From contig SSNU01000163.1 in NCBI GenBank assembly GCA_012064415.1, positions 310,001-374,000 on the forward strand: 64,000 bases of DNA, written 5' to 3'. The notes beneath the pieces are model-generated. The model worked only from the letters and a program-made list of their open reading frames with translations, did no database searches and was not told the DNA's origin. This document shows positions 48,978 to 60,675 of the stretch, piece after piece. Within the stretch, counting starts at the first letter, position 1; each line of letters starts with the position of its first letter. The position numbers and the translations under genes were made by a program. Source of the stretch: Gyrodactylus bullatarudis. Lineage: Eukaryota; Platyhelminthes; Monogenea; Gyrodactylidea; Gyrodactylidae.

Positions 48978-51900
48978 ATGGACATATTTCAACATCACAT
49001 ATCAAAGCATAAAACAGGATCCGGTCCTACAATGCCGTTAATAAATCCATACCTGAGCAATACACCATCGAGTTCACAGACACTCTTCAATCATTGTACT
49101 CCAAACAGTGGTAGTCAGAGTAGTCTAATGAGTCCAACTTCTCTTCTCTGGCCATCTTCTTCCTCATACGAATCAACAATAAATAACAATAGTTATTTAC
49201 ATCCTGGGGGTAATAATAACCTCCAAGATCTTCAGGCATATCCCCACCAACTGGAGAGTTCTCTGGATATTCACAGTCAAAAGGCAAGTTGCCTATTCCA
49301 GAATCCCCTCATTATGAATCAGTTCGTGCAGAATTATGCCATTTGTAATGCTAGTTTGAATGGCGGGAAAATGCCGGTAACATCAGCCTCTTCTCAATTG
49401 ACAGTTGCACCTTTCATTCAAAGTAAGCAAGAAACCTCTAAGAGGAATTGCAAACGGAAATATGGATCAGAGATTGAGGTGCCGAGTCCCTCAAGTACTT
49501 CATCATCTGGCACCAGTAATCAGTCCCTAATGAATAACAATGCCAACTCGTGTAAAATATCCAAACTTGATTCTACCTCGTCAATAGTTAACTTTCAATC
49601 TAATCTAACAAATGATCCCAGTACAGCTATCAAACGAGATGACGATTATCCCGGCCCAAACAGCTCCCATGAAAGTTTGGAGAAACCGGTAAAAAGACAC
49701 GGAAAATCAACAGAAGGTGACTTTGCCACTCAAATGATTCAGAGCATTAGTAATAAGGAAAACTTTGACAAATCCTCAAATGATGAGGGGCCTAATGGAG
49801 GTCCCTTGGACTCTTCAAATGACGATGACTGTGATGCTTCCTCCTACAGTCAAATATGGCCATGGATGACTGTTATAGGTGAGTCTTTTCTATTATTTTC
49901 ATCAAAGCAACATAAACCCTATGAGAGACACTTTGATTCCCTCTCAACATGTCTTGGATTAAATCTCGACTCAAATTCAAGCTCAAAGTACATTTGTTGG
50001 CTAGACTTTGTTTGAAATCTTTTTCTTCTTCGCCTTCTCATCAAAAATAATCATGAATAGGACACTCGATGTTCATCTCACTCGAGAAAAAACACCTTTT
50101 CTTCAACTGATCGGTGTAATGTATCAGTTTTATTGGATAGTAGCAGTTGTGATAAGAGAAGTAGAGAGATACTTTCTTTCCGAAATGGACAATGTATATA
50201 TGGGATATAAGATTACTCAAAGAGAGTTTATTGAACACTCAGAACCTGTAGATGTAACCATGGCGATAGCTTTTATCCGTTGAAATATGTAAAAAATATT
50301 TTAAAAGAGCAACAAAAAAAACTTGACCACATAACAGAGTGTGTGTAATCTGATAGAGAACAAGATTTTGAAACGGAGTGAATTTCTTTTAGTTGAAAAC
50401 GATACAAGCTCACTCATGTGTCTAGTTTTTTTTAGTCATCACTATCATCATAAAAGTGATTCTTTTCTTGAATCGAATCATTTATCTGTTTGAATGTGTG
50501 CCTGTTATTTAAGTACTCTTATTGTGAAAAGTTGAGACCCAGCTAAGAGTTCATGTTCGACTTTGACGAAAGTTGTACTCTTCATCACTTTTTTCTCGTT
50601 ATTATGAAAGATTGATAAAACGACCTGATCTATAAATAGAAAGAGGATCAAATGTCTAATCAATGAAAGTATATATGTTGGGAGAATTGTTTCAAGTCTG
50701 AAATCTTTAACAAATACACCTAGATGAGAATTTCTGGCTTTTACGAAATTCTCAATTTTTCCATCAAAAAATCGAATCGGAAAATTTCGCCTCATGATCT
50801 AGAGACTCAAAGAAATTCGATTTCTTGATGAAAAAATGAGAATTTTGTAAAAATCATCAATTCCCATCTTCATATCAACTAGCCTTAGATTAGTAGTAAA
50901 GGTGTATTCCATTGGAATGTAAGGAAGCCTCTTCCAGACGATCATGGTTTTTAGATAAGTTTGAAGAGAGTTCAGATTGCAAACTGAAAACGTCTGGAAG
51001 AGGCTTTGGAAAAAGGTTGGTTGTATTTCAATTAAATCTTTAGTTTTATTTAGTAATATTTATTGAAGAGTTAATCGTGGTAAAACTATCGTGCCAGAGG
51101 CTCTTACCAATTACTATAGTCGTTTTTGGAAGTTCTCCGCTATCACTGAAAGGCTTTATATCCTAATGGGTGCAAAAGGAGTATTTAATCTGTATGAATC
51201 TGTAAAGAAATGTGATAGACCAAGTTTTGGGCTTTCAACGCTCAAGATTCTCGACTGCGGTATACTGAGGAATGTATAATAAAGACGAAACCCGTCCATG
51301 TCTGCCATACATGTTTAGATTGTTTTTTTTCACAATTAGATACAAGCTGAGTCTTATCTTTGTGGCAATTAGAAATATTAGAAGACCCCTTGCTACCAAA
51401 ACCCAATTAACAAGAAATTTGAAACTAAACGTAGCATAAAAGTTATAATAACTTGATAAATAAAGAAATCCTAATTCGATTCTTACACCTAGAAAGAAAT
51501 CTTTAATCTATTTTATAGATGGGTAAAAAAGACTCAATGGGAAATTGAAAAAAACTAAACTACCATATATATTTTTCCCTTCTCATAGGTATAATTAGCC
51601 TTCTGGTTAAATAATTTTTAATTTATACATCAAATGTCGCTTGATTAATTTATAGCCATAAAAACTGACAAAAATTTCTTCATACCCTACCCCTCCTCGA
51701 TTCTTCAACAGAGATTTAGCATAGCAGATAGATTCTTACTACATGGACGTGATTTTCTATTGGATAAGAGAGAGAGAGAGAGAATTTTAATAGATTTACC
51801 CCCCCCCCCCCAACCCGTTTCCCATAATCATCATATCTAGCTGGTTTGGTAGAGGGTGGATAGTTGATATTACCCAATTCTCTCCTCTCACCTTACTTCC

Positions 51901-54900
51901 CATCCCCCCCCTATATTTTCTAATTTATTCCCAATATATGGATGTACATTGTACTGCACACACATTTCTATGTTTTGTGTGGGGTATAATTTGGTAGAGG
52001 AATGCTTTTCATATTTCCACAGTATACAGAGTTCATTAAAAAGGATATTTGATCGGCTAATGACATTTTTATTGCTTACCATTTCCTGCTTAAAAACATT
52101 TTTAATACAATATGCATACAATATTTAGTGTGCGTGCGTATGTGTATTTATTCTCATCCCCATCAGAATCCTAGTATGTTTTTCAAAATGCACGATGGTT
52201 TTTATATTTTCCAATAAAAATACATTCATCTGATATACTGTATTATGTCGAGATAATTATACTATCTATAGTAAAACTGCAAGAATAAACTGAGTTATCT
52301 ACACACACACACACTGTCTCTCTCTATGTATTTCTTCTTCTATTTTCTCTTATTTTTCAATATGCAATTAAATAAATAAAGATACTGTCTCTCTTTATAT
52401 GTTACCGTGAATCGTGTGAGAACAGGGATTCGTACGAATCCCTAGATGACAAGTGAATCGTGAAAATAATTTTAACTTTCTACTCAATTTTTTAAAAATA
52501 TTCCAACGAAATAAAGAATTAGGAAACCAATATCCTACTTCCCACTTATAACATCCTCCATGAAAAATACGACTTGTCTAATTGTGATAACCTTTACTCC
52601 GTAACAACTATTATGGGACATATAAGATCAAAAATTGATTACTCTTATGCGCTTCTCTATCCTGATCTTCATTAGTAATGGAAACCAGATTGATTTCGTT
52701 AAAATTTTTCAGATTTATCAAACGCCAATTTAAAAGATTTTCATAGACAAGATTACTTTCTCAATTTTGAATATATTACAAACCACCAGATATCAGAATT
52801 TTATTATATATTGTACAAAAATTACCTTTCATTTCGATTTTTTCTATTATTATTCCTTTTTCAATAAAGAATCATTTTCTAACAAAAAAAAATATGTGGT
52901 TGTCAAACACATGGCTCAATCTATTTTAATGTCTGCTGATCATCTTGGGTCGTAAAAATGGCCTATCATGATTAATACACCGAGAGAAGAATTATTTTAG
53001 GATATTTCTAAAACTTGAATTCAAATTCTGTTCTTTAGGAATTTAAATTAGATTTTATTTATCCCCTACAGATAGAACGTGGAGTATGAAAACCACAGAA
53101 TGCTTTTCCGATTCTCTATTTAATAAAAAATGGTAGTTTATCTTGTACAGACAAAGGATTTTATTTAATTCAACTTCTGCAATCAATTTATCAATGATAT
53201 TTTAAAAAATTTGAGTAGGGAATTAAAATTATTTTCACGATTCACTAGTGATTCATAAGGATTACTGAATTGGGCAGGGATTCGTACGAACAACTAGTAA
53301 ATCGTAAGAACCTTTCACACGATTCCCTAGTCATCTAGTGATTCATACGAATCCCTGCTCTCATACGATTCACGGTAACATCTTCATTTGGTAACAAATA
53401 TAATAATTGTTCTTAATTATGAAAGCCACTTTGATGATGAAATGTTGGAGCCTGGAATGAAATTTGACTATTTTTTGTGAATTTCGAAAATGAATGTTTC
53501 TAATCTCAAAATTTTCATCAAATCCGAAATCTTGAAGCAATTAAATAATAATATTTGGGATAGACAGAAAACACGAATTTCGCCATTGAACTCAAGAGAG
53601 ATTTTTCATTATCATGGGGAAATTATAACGGAAGAAAATAAAAAATTTTGAAATTTAACTTTTAAACGAAAATTATGTTTTTTCCTATAGCCAAATTCAA
53701 GTGCTCATCATTTGTATTCAAATCGCTTAAATTTTTTAGAATTTCATGAAAAATTTTTAAAATACACAAAAATAGCCTAATTTTGGCCGGGTAGAAGACC
53801 AACAGGAGATAAATACCTCCAAGACTTTTCTTCAGCCTCAATCAGTGGGCACCCCCCCTGCCTTTCCTGTTCAACATAACTTTAAACCCTTCTTATAACT
53901 TGTGACTATTTCCGTTGATATAAAACCTAGACGCTAGATTTGTAAATTAAACGAGGTACATTATGTACTGACAAGTCCTTATGAGAACGGAATGCAATTT
54001 CTCTTCATCTACAGATTCTGCACCTTCTAGAGGAACACTCTTGGATAAACTCCAGACCTAACTGAATCTCATACTCATGATACTCAAGTGTCATGTTTAT
54101 TAGGCCAGGTTGAAATGAAAAAGAAGAAGATTACTTTTACAAATCCAATAGGAAAAACAAATGCTAACAATTTCAATGTTCCTTGTATTATTAACACAGT
54201 AATATTATCATTATCATTATTAATATTAATACCAAAGCAATAAAACCTTCAAATGCACTACATTACCAATAATAATAAAATGAATATCTCTCTGTTGTCT
54301 AATAATGATAATAATACGAATGCTTTGTATAGAGAAAAAGATTAATTCCAGAATAAATCTACTCTCCTCTATTAGGAGGCAGGGAGGAGAAGTCTTGGGC
54401 AAAGGCCAAACCAACAAAAAAAAGAATCAATGTACTACAGAGCCTTTACCATAATTCACAAATGTATAGAGTTCATCTTGATTCATACTTGTAATAAAAT
54501 ATGACGTACGAAAGAGAAAGAGAACAGAGAGACAGGTCTGAAAACATTCCTCTTATCTCATTATAGTATTGTCTTCTTTAACTATTTGTCTTTGAAGAGA
54601 GATAGACAGGGGACATGCCTGTATAAAAACACTATAATTTTTGCATTTGTTTGGCTATTGAATAATAATACTACTATGCACAAGTATACAGGGTATTCGG
54701 TAATAAATCAGTTAACTTATCTCCTTTTTCCCATGCCAAATGTGTAAATATAGACCTCTGTTTTTTCTCCTCTGCCTATGACTACACTGCACTGGGAAAT
54801 TTCAAATTTGAAAAATCCGGCAACAACCAACTCTAAGAGTGTTTATTGTTTTTCTTCTCTGTAACAGAGCGAAAACCTTGCCAGAGAGAGAGTTTTTTTA

Positions 54901-55503
54901 AACTCTATTCATGTGCGTGGGTGTTGGGGTTTATGTGTTTAGGCTTGGAGTGTAGAAAAACCAATTGTGTAATAAATTAAATTTGGTATTTATTCAATTC
55001 TGTATAATATAGTATGATAATTTATTTATTTGCCATACTCTTTCGGGAGAAAAAAAAACAAGTTGAATTCTAATCTGTATATTGAAAATTTATCTTCCCT
55101 ACATGATGCAGCCTGATTCTAAATGTTTGTTATATTTCAAGGTCCCAACTCAGTGCAGAGGAGGCGAGGTCGTCAAACGTACAGTCGTCATCAGACTCTA
55201 GAGTTGGAGAAAGAATTTCAGTATAGCCATTACTTGACAAGGCGCCGTAGGATCGAAATTGCCCATAGTCTCTGTTTAACTGAAAGACAGATAAAGATTT
55301 GGTTTCAAAATCGTCGCATGAAACTTAAAAAGGAGCGTCAACAGATCAAGGAGTTGAACGAGGAACTGGGCATGAGCGATAGTCAGGCCGATGACTATGA
55401 GTTTATATCGAATGATCCCTCACAGGAACTAAAGTTGATGATGCAAATGAATGGTTTTGACAATTCCCTCCCAGTAAAGACTTCCCATTTGAGTAAATGT
55501 TGA
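48978..55503 (+). CDS. Hox transcription factor with UbdA peptide (Ubx/abd-A or Lox4/Lox2 type)
   Basis: Antero-posterior patterning factor, nuclear. Exons 48978-49878 and 55142-55503, joined in phase across a 5263 nt intron, give 420 residues. The ATG at 48978 ([10 protein letters not shown]) is the first in frame after a 14-codon upstream frame. A hexapeptide-type motif, [10 protein letters not shown], ends exon 1, with W in place of the usual Y of YPWM. The homeodomain follows: [40 protein letters not shown] and [16 protein letters not shown], with Gln at position 50. Directly after it comes [11 protein letters not shown], the UbdA peptide that marks Ubx and abd-A in arthropods and Lox2/Lox4 in spiralians. 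QTYSR and [11 protein letters not shown] recall Lox4 from memory. The long N-terminal region is Ser/Asn-rich and lacks the MNSYF start of Ubx. Confidence 0.93.
50925..51006 (+). ncRNA. Hairpin in Hox intron, candidate pre-miRNA or inverted-repeat remnant
   Basis: AAGCCTCTTCCAGACG (50925-50940) pairs perfectly over 16 bp with 50991-51006. The 50 nt between can form a further stem (AGTTTG with CAAACT). Total length is 82 nt, the size of an animal pre-miRNA, on the Hox sense strand. It does not resemble mir-10, iab-4 or mir-993 as I know them. A transposon remnant is the main alternative. Confidence 0.35.
52301..52314 (+). repeat. AC microsatellite
   Basis: Seven AC units inside the Hox intron. 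Confidence 0.85.
52399..53381. mobile_element. Non-autonomous DNA transposon with GTTACCGTGAATCGT terminal repeats
   Basis: The left end (52399-52473) starts ATGTTACCGTGAATCGT, and the right end finishes with its reverse complement at 53365-53381. The match extends about 50 bp, then resumes inside after an extra segment in the right arm (AGTGAATCGTGAAAATAA, left, pairs with 53228-53247). The palindrome GGATTCGTACGAATCC lies in the left arm. No transposase is coded. A LINE copy (52533-52892) sits inside, so the element was in place before that insertion. Confidence 0.8.
52533..52892 (+). mobile_element. Recent 5'-truncated LINE insertion
   Basis: About 360 bp, nearly identical to 27190-27551: the C-terminal RT codons through DLH-stop, the 3' UTR and the AACAAAAAAAAA tail. 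Differences seen are ACGCTT to GCGCTT, TTAGC to TTATC and loss of one TTA unit. The high identity implies recent mobility of the family. Confidence 0.9.
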
Positions 55504-55987
55504 TCAAACTGTATCGAATGAGGCCCAAGGAATGACTCATTGATACATTTGCATTTATTAATAGAATAAGGATCTAAACTACACCCCAATTTGGCTCGAA
55601 CAGAGCATAAAGAGTCAAAAATTCAAGTGAAACATCAACCGACTTATCAGATTTTAACCAGTTGTAAATCCTCTTTCCCGTTCCCACAACCAAACATTAT
55701 TTCAGTAGTACATTTATTTATTCAACAATAATAAAACTTGAAAATTGTTTGAAAGCTTCATGTTAAACATTGTAAATATATGATATTGTTACTTGTTAGT
55801 ATATACACGAATAATAAAATATTATACCGTAATATATCTAAAAGTGGTTATCTTATTTATCGAGGCACTAGCTCTTCAGTTCTAGAAAGAAATGATTTTG
55901 TTGAACTTTAATCTGACTAATTTCATCTCTATTGTATATTATGCAAAGATTAATCGATCAATATACAAGAAATAAATACAATGACGC
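55504..55987. other. Hox 3' UTR and convergent intergenic gap
   Basis: AATAAA at 55813-55818 probably ends the Hox mRNA. The thiolase gene ends on the opposite strand at 55988, so the two genes converge within 485 bp. Confidence 0.6.
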
Positions 55988-57254
55988 CTATACTTTTTCC
56001 ATCGCTATTGCAATACCTTGTCCGCCGCCAATACATGCTGATGCAAGAACATGATTAGCTCTCTTATTCTTGATCTGATGAGCAAGATGGGTCACGATCC
56101 TGGCCCCGGAAAAGCCAACCGGATGACCAATAGAAATACCCCCTCCGTTCTTGTTTAAAATCTTTCGATCAATACCCAGCTTTTTTTCACAGCCAATGAC
56201 CTGTGATGCAAAAGCTTCGTTTATTTCGATATGATCGAATTTTTCATTTATATCTTTAATATCGATTTTCATAGAGTCGAGAACCATTTGAATTGCAGGG
56301 ACTGGACCGAGACCCATTCGGGTTGGGTCACAGCCTACTGATGAGTAAGCTGTTATCTTGGCTAGAGGATTTAGGCTATATTTCTCAACTGCTTTTGCAG
56401 AGGCAATAACTATAGAGGCAGACCCATCACAAATTCCGGAAGAGTTACCGGCCGTGCAAACTCCATCCTTTTTAAAAACTGGCTTAAGCTTTGCCAGCCC
56501 ATCAACACTTGGAAACTTTGGATGTTCATCAGATGAGAATTCAATGTTCTTTTTTTTCCTATCCAATATTTCGATAGATGCGATTTCATCTGATAAAATT
56601 CCAGATGAATTTGCTTTTTGCCAACATTCTTGTGAGTAGTAGGCGTATCTAGACATTTATGGAAAAAGATTAAATTACTCATCAGTAGCTTCTCGGCTTA
56701 TATTCATGTCAGTTGCAATGTTTTCTGCTGTTAAAGCCATCCCGTATCCGATAAAGTGATCGGTTAATGCATCCATTAAGCCATCGTCCAAAGTATATTG
56801 CATATCGATTCTGGTTCCAGAACGAATATTTCTAACAGAATAAGGTACTCGAGACATGTTTTCTGAGCCACCAGCAATACCAATATCATGACTGTAGGCT
56901 TCTAGTTCTTGGATGCATGAGATAACTGCTTGAAATCCAGATCCACAGAGACGATTCACTGTGAAGGCAGATACATCAGAAGAGACACCGGATTTGAGAC
57001 CAGCATGTCGAGATAAATAGGCTGTATCTTTATCTGACTAAAAAAATTAGAAAAATAATTTCAGCTACATGTAAAATGTTTCCAAACACTATTGTTTTCA
57101 CTAAATTTGGATCAAAATTTGCCTCTTTAATAGCAGCCTTTGTTGAATGAACAGCCAAATCTGTAACAGTATGCTTGCTCAAGGAACCTCCAAAAGCACC
57201 AACAGGTGTACGTTTAGCACCAACTATGTACCATGGTCGAGAAAGTAGAGACAT
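55988..57254 (-). CDS. ACAA2: 3-ketoacyl-CoA thiolase, mitochondrial type
   Basis: Cleaves 3-ketoacyl-CoA to acetyl-CoA plus a shortened acyl-CoA in the last step of fatty-acid beta-oxidation. Exons on the minus strand, 57254-57069, 57037-56679 and 56648-55988, with 31 and 30 nt introns, give 401 residues, the usual ACAA2 size (397). It starts MSLLSRPWYIVGAKRTPVGA. The nucleophile cysteine lies in NRLCGSGFQ. NEAFA, GGGISIGHPVG (active-site His) and the second cysteine in ACIGGGQG are all present, so the enzyme should be active. Like vertebrate ACAA2 it lacks an obvious cleaved presequence; the uncleaved N-terminus probably directs import. Closest alternative: cytosolic or mitochondrial acetyl-CoA acetyltransferase, less likely from the sequence DEHPKFP and PVFKKDG. 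Confidence 0.92.
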
Positions 57255-57501
57255 TTTGAATGAGTAACTTGATTTAATTAAAACACCATAGATTCTTAAA
57301 AATAATAGTCTTTGTAATGGATCTTTTTTGCTGGATGGAAAAAATTCAATTCGAATCTGGAAACGATCAGCAGCTAACGAATTTTGGTGTAATCTTTATC
57401 AAATATCTATTGGTCTGATTTACTCGTTGGGATTTTTGATTATACAGTCGAACAGCTAGAAAAACGATCTCACATAATAATTAATTATGAATTTTTAAAA
57501 A

Positions 57502-57507
57502 TTTATT
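57502..57507 (-). terminator. Poly(A) signal of the PHF10-like gene
   Basis: AATAAA on the minus strand, about 35 nt after the stop at 57542. Confidence 0.5.
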
Positions 57508-57541
57508 ATAAAATTAGTATGTACAGTTTTTAGAAGAATTT

Positions 57542-58975
57542 TCATATTTTTTTCATTGAACCAACTTTCCTAATTTTAGGACTGGGTTTGTCATCATTCT
57601 CTAGTTTCCTTCTCCCCCTTCCTCTGCCTATTGATTTTGTAGGGGTATTAGGGCTTGAAACTGAGGGTTTTGGTGACCCAAGGGGACTGTTAAAAGGTTT
57701 ATTATTGCATACGGGACAGTTCCATTGACCTTCAGGAATTGCCTTGAGACCAACACAATAAGAATGGAATCCTCTATCACACAAGTCACAAAACATCATT
57801 GCATCTTCATCTTCAGATTCACCACATGTAAGACAATGCTTACAATCCATACATGACCATTCGTAGCTAAAAATCAATTAGATTAATAATAATTTTTTTC
57901 AAATTATAAGAAATACTGACGTTTTAACAATTGAGACCATAGAGTCAGGAAGACTGAGGCACTTTGGATGACCCTGTCTTGTACAATCTGAGCACTTGAC
58001 ATAGAACGGTGTCATTTGTGTGCAAATTGTACATTTGATTTGTTTGTCAGAGTATTTTGGCAGCTCAACTAATGGCTCATCGACAGAAGATGGTTTCTCT
58101 GCAACAGGTTCTTTCTTAGGGATAGCTAGCAATTCAGCAGCTTCCCTTTCCCTGGCAACTTGAGCCATTTTACTAAACTTGAGATTATACGAGGCTATCT
58201 TTGGAGGTCTAATTAAAGTGGAATTTTTTAGACTTTTCTGAAGAGACTGCTTGGTATAAAGAGCTTTGTTAAGAGGGAGAAACTTTAGCTCTTCACTAGA
58301 ATATTTCTTGTAGTAATCAGAATACTGTCCAGCTATTACGGGGACCGGATAACGTTTATTTGCTTGATATTCTCTGAGTATATAAGGTTTCTTGGGTATG
58401 TGAATTTGCATTGTTTGAAGATCCCAATAATACAGACGTTCTTGAATACGATCCTGAATAAAGTTCTTGTTAAATTCTGAGGCATTCTTCATTGAACGTC
58501 GTCTAGTTTGTTCATAACGAGCACCTGTTGGTTCTTTACGGGAAACCTTGTCAACTTTTTTTGTGACTACTTTATGCATTTTGAAATTAGGCATCGGCGA
58601 GTCTTTAAGCATGGAATTGAGTATTGTTTCAGCATCCTTTCGCTTAATAATCTGAAGATATTTTCCAAAAGGATCAGAAATCAGATTTTGGTTCAGAAGC
58701 CATAACTTTTCATTATCAAGCACATCACGATAAAATACTTCATTAAAGCGAAGAAATATGTTTTCAACATTAATATAACGTGACAAGTGTTCGAGTATAA
58801 CGACAGACTCGTCAGCTGGATCTTCTGATATTTCTTTAGGCCAATTGAAATAATACACAGGTTTGACACGTTTGTTTATTGGAATAACTTTTGATGTATT
58901 GAGTGTGCTACTATTTGATGTCAATAACGATTCCTGACTATCATCAAGATTTTCTGCAACAGAGGAGTTTGCCAT
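57542..58975 (-). CDS. PHF10/BAF45-type double PHD-finger protein
   Basis: Likely subunit of a PBAF-type SWI/SNF chromatin remodeller that reads histone H3 tails. Exons 58975-57921 and 57866-57542 (54 nt intron) give 459 residues. The N-terminal half holds a SAY-like domain (YYFNWPKEI; DVLDNEKLWLLNQNLISDPF; RLYYWDLQTMQIHIP; YPVPVIAGQYSDYYKKYS). Two PHD fingers follow: CTICTQMTPFYVKCSDC...GHPKCLSL, then CKHCLTCGESEDEDAMMFCD and LCDRGFHSYCVGL...WNCPVC. The tail is basic with GRGRGRRK, an AT-hook or nuclear signal. PHF10 and fly SAYP share this order. The start is ATG 58975 (MANSSV). It is divergent from the gene at 59203, sharing about 230 bp of upstream DNA. Confidence 0.8.
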
Positions 58976-59202
58976 TTTCAATAAAAAGTTTTAAACTTTA
59001 CAATTTGACTAAACAATTTAAATATAAAGTTTTGAGCTGTTTAATTAAATTCACAATTTGATCCATTTATAAAAATTTACCTGGGTATAAAAAATATTTG
59101 GAACATTCTTCAAAATTATGGCAGCAATTTCCCACAACATCACATTTCATTTTTAAAATATACATATTGATAATGTTCTGACGCATTTTCCATACATTTT
59201 AG
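58976..59202. promoter_or_regulatory. Shared upstream region of two divergent genes
   Basis: About 230 bp between the PHF10-like start (minus) and the p190RhoGAP-type exon (plus). TATAAAAAATA at 59086 is a possible TATA box for the plus gene. TTTTAG at 59197-59202 is the acceptor of the plus exon, so a short first exon must lie here or upstream; I could not place it. Confidence 0.4.
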
Positions 59203-60197
59203 TTGAAGGATTTAGCGATTTCAGTAAAGTCAGATTACCCATGTTCTACTTACTGTCTGATTGGATACCCCCAGGCTGGAAAGTCTTCCCTTATTAAACG
59301 ACTTATCAATCCTTACATCTTTCCTGAGAAGAGTGATGTTGAAAATACTACTTTGCCTCTTGAAATTCAAGATTATTGGCTTTATTGGGGCAAATTCACT
59401 CAGCCAGCTTCTCAGTCTACAACGCAATTTAGGCTCTTTGAATGGTCCATCAATTGTCAAGATAAAAATATTCCTGCTATCAACTCAGCAAATTTGCTTA
59501 CTTTAGTTCAACAATCCACTACTTCGGAAATAACCTACTGCAAAAAATCCTGTTCCATTTTCAGTTTTGATCGGGAAAGCTTGACGAAACTAGAACTCGA
59601 TGAAAATATTCGTTTTGATGGTTTTATATTTTGCATTGAAGCAGTACAGCTCTATAAAAATGATAATTTAAAATATCTTCAAGAGACTACCAGCCTATTG
59701 GTTAAGCGCAAAAAACCTTTTATCATAGCAATAACAAAATTTGACAAATACCCTTGTCACAAATCTATTCCAGATTTGAATAAATTCTTCAAGAAAGGAG
59801 TCGATCCAACCAAATTATTTTCCATTCAATTGTCAGCCCTGGAAAATGTCAACGTTGATAATTGCTTTCACTACTTGGAACTTTTGGTTAGAAAACAAGT
59901 TTCCTCCTGCACAGAGATCCCAACGTATTACAAGGCTCATCATTCGATTCGCATAGAATACGAAACAGCTCGCGAATCCTTTACTAAAACTATTTGTCTT
60001 CATAAAAACCCTATGCTCGATTGGAGGAAATTCATCCGATCAAATCCACATGACGACTACATTCGAATCGTTGGCCCTGCTTCTGCTAAAGCAACCTACA
60101 TTGAGTTATCTCAACTGGAACTAGACAAGGACCAAATTAGAAGTATTCCCAGCTCCATCATTAAAATGATCCCATTCCACGAGTGTGTAAATTTCTC
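59203..60197 (+). CDS. p190RhoGAP-type N-terminal GTPase-like domain, partial gene
   Basis: One exon of about 332 codons, bounded by an acceptor (TTTTAG) and a donor (GTGAGT). The P-loop GYPQAGKSSLIKR is followed by YWLYWGKFTQ, DGFIFCIEAV, ITKFDK (G4) and QLSALENVNVDNCFHYLELL (G5), then FTKTICLHKNPMLDWRKF and SNPHDDYIRIVG. This order and wording match the N-terminal GTP-binding domain and first FF region of ARHGAP5/ARHGAP35 (p190 RhoGAPs), which switch off Rho through a C-terminal GAP domain. That GAP domain is not found in the window, and the following ~2.5 kb shows no clear FF-domain exon. It is either a long-intron gene or a truncated homologue. The start codon is unresolved. Confidence 0.8.
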
Positions 60198-60610
60198 GTG
60201 AGTTTTTGTATTTTCATTTCCTCCATTCACCAAGAGTATCTCATCTCCTGAAATTACTCTCTTGATAATAATAATAATAATAATCTGATAGGCTCAACCA
60301 TAATTCAAGTTTTCTACTTGCCCTGATCTCAACTAATATTTCCACAGATCAATATATCTGTACAAAGGGGGCTTTGGAAACTATTGCCCCCTTGATTAAC
60401 TAGAAATGGGGAATTTCACAGAGAATTGATTTCCATGTCAAATTATTATTACAATTTTTCTTCTCACCTAATTTTAATACAATCTTACAATAGCCGGTAT
60501 ATTATGCGTAATGTATTAGTCGTAATAAGTATGATATAAATATATTCACTGTCTTGTTATTATTATTTTGTCGACAAATAAAGAAAACATTTCAACTCCT
60601 ACTTCTCTAC

Positions 60611-60629
60611 AACACACACACACACACAC
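60611..60629 (+). repeat. AC microsatellite
   Basis: Nine AC units. Confidence 0.85.
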
Positions 60630-60653
60630 TCTGAACTGCAGTGTGTATACTAT

Positions 60654-60675
60654 TGATGATGATGATGATGACGAT
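60654..60675 (+). repeat. GAT microsatellite
   Basis: About six GAT units with one interruption. Confidence 0.8.

Larger units (their letters stand above)
49879..55141 (+). other. Large Hox intron
   Basis: 5.3 kb, by far the longest intron in the window and about 200 times the shortest. It contains a hairpin at 50925-51006, a poly-C run (51799-51811), an AC repeat (52301-52314), a transposon-like element (52399-53381) with a nested LINE, and one copy of an interspersed repeat near 50827-50882. Likely to hold regulatory elements. Open frames inside have no recognisable domains. Confidence 0.7.

Noticed and set aside
50008..50283. 91-codon frame inside the Hox intron
   Set aside because: No domain, and it lies in an intron defined by matching splice phases.
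52767..52955. 62-codon frame
   Set aside because: It lies in the 3' UTR and tail of the nested LINE.
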